7,076 nucleotides of DNA, taken from Azonexaceae bacterium (lineage in GTDB: Bacteria; Pseudomonadota; Gammaproteobacteria; Burkholderiales; Rhodocyclaceae). The position numbers and the translations under genes are program-made. Below are positions 6,962-7,076 of this stretch, piece after piece (the stretch's first letter is position 1; every line of letters starts with the position of its first letter). The DNA lies in the NCBI GenBank assembly GCA_009469685.1, contig SSTA01000219.1:1-7076 (forward strand), read 5' to 3'. The notes below the pieces were generated by a model. That model was not told the origin of the DNA and ran no database searches. It worked only from the letters and a program-made list of their open reading frames with translations.

Positions 6962-7076
6962 TCAGCGCTGGGACCAGTATCCGCCGCGCAGGCTCCATTG
7001 TCCGCGGTTCTGCTCCCAACGGTGAGGTACCCAGTGATGGCCTGGTCGCGGACTCTCCCAGTGACCGGATACCCAC
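6962..7076 (-). CDS. WXXGXW-repeat protein, C-terminal end only (partial, runs off the window)
   Basis: Read on the minus strand from the window edge, one frame gives 37 codons and a TGA whose complement is at 6962-6964. The peptide is tryptophan-rich with spaced motifs: WVSGHWESPRPG, HHWVPHRWEQ, then NRGQWSLRGGYWSQR at the end. The W-x-x-G-H-W spacing and the GQW...GGYW ending are typical of YXWGXW/WXXGXW-repeat proteins (PF12779), which are usually short, secreted or outer-membrane-associated proteins of unknown function in proteobacteria. The signal peptide and start lie outside the window. Stop to the next minus-strand start is 137 nt, so the two genes need not share a transcript. Five tryptophans or more in 37 residues would be very unlikely in a random frame. 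Confidence 0.75.
   Translation of the reverse strand, partial: WVSGHWESPRPGHHWVPHRWEQNRGQWSLRGGYWSQR

Noticed and set aside
6183..7025. 280-codon open frame on the + strand across the right end
   Set aside because: It runs antisense to three minus-strand genes that have ribosome binding sites, hydrophobic helices or repeat motifs. Its own translation is Arg/Gly/Pro-rich with no recognisable domain and no Shine-Dalgarno sequence.

Overview
The window looks like ordinary chromosome from a GC-rich Gram-negative proteobacterium, most likely a betaproteobacterium and plausibly Rhodocyclales (Azoarcus/Dechloromonas-like). The reasons are the two-subunit glycyl-tRNA synthetase, the LPS heptose and phospholipid genes, the strong GC bias at third codon positions, and the gene order glyQ-glyS-gmhB-plsC-YgjP-like-gloA, which I know from that group. 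The taxonomic call is inference; there is no rRNA or other marker here.

Region 1 (1-5559, + strand) is a tight gene string. It opens with what may be the tail of an upstream terminator and a short leader. It continues with glyQ and glyS (alpha and beta subunits of glycyl-tRNA synthetase), gmhB (heptose bisphosphate phosphatase for LPS core precursors), plsC (lysophosphatidate acyltransferase), a YgjP-like zinc metallohydrolase and gloA (glyoxalase I). Junctions are 1 nt, 3 nt, a 4-nt overlap, a 14-nt overlap and 9 nt. This points to one transcript with coupled translation, joining protein synthesis, envelope precursor synthesis and methylglyoxal detoxification.

Region 2 (5560-6253, + strand) holds one less-known gene after a 58-nt gap. 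It encodes a 211-aa protein with a GHSCP motif resembling the FmdE family, with no sign of formylmethanofuran or molybdenum enzyme genes nearby.

Region 3 (6231-7076, - strand) is convergent to the rest. It contains a 61-aa hypothetical ORF whose 3' end overlaps the FmdE-like gene by 23 bp, an 88-aa protein with two predicted membrane segments, and, at the window edge, the last 37 codons of a tryptophan-rich WXXGXW-repeat protein that is too short for a usual ORF caller. The two gaps here (6417-6557 and 6825-6961) hold only weak hairpins and one weak promoter candidate.

I see no mobile element, CRISPR array, tRNA, rRNA or phage signature, and no convincing novel system. The least explained part is the right-hand 1.5 kb: the orphan FmdE-like protein and the small minus-strand genes.
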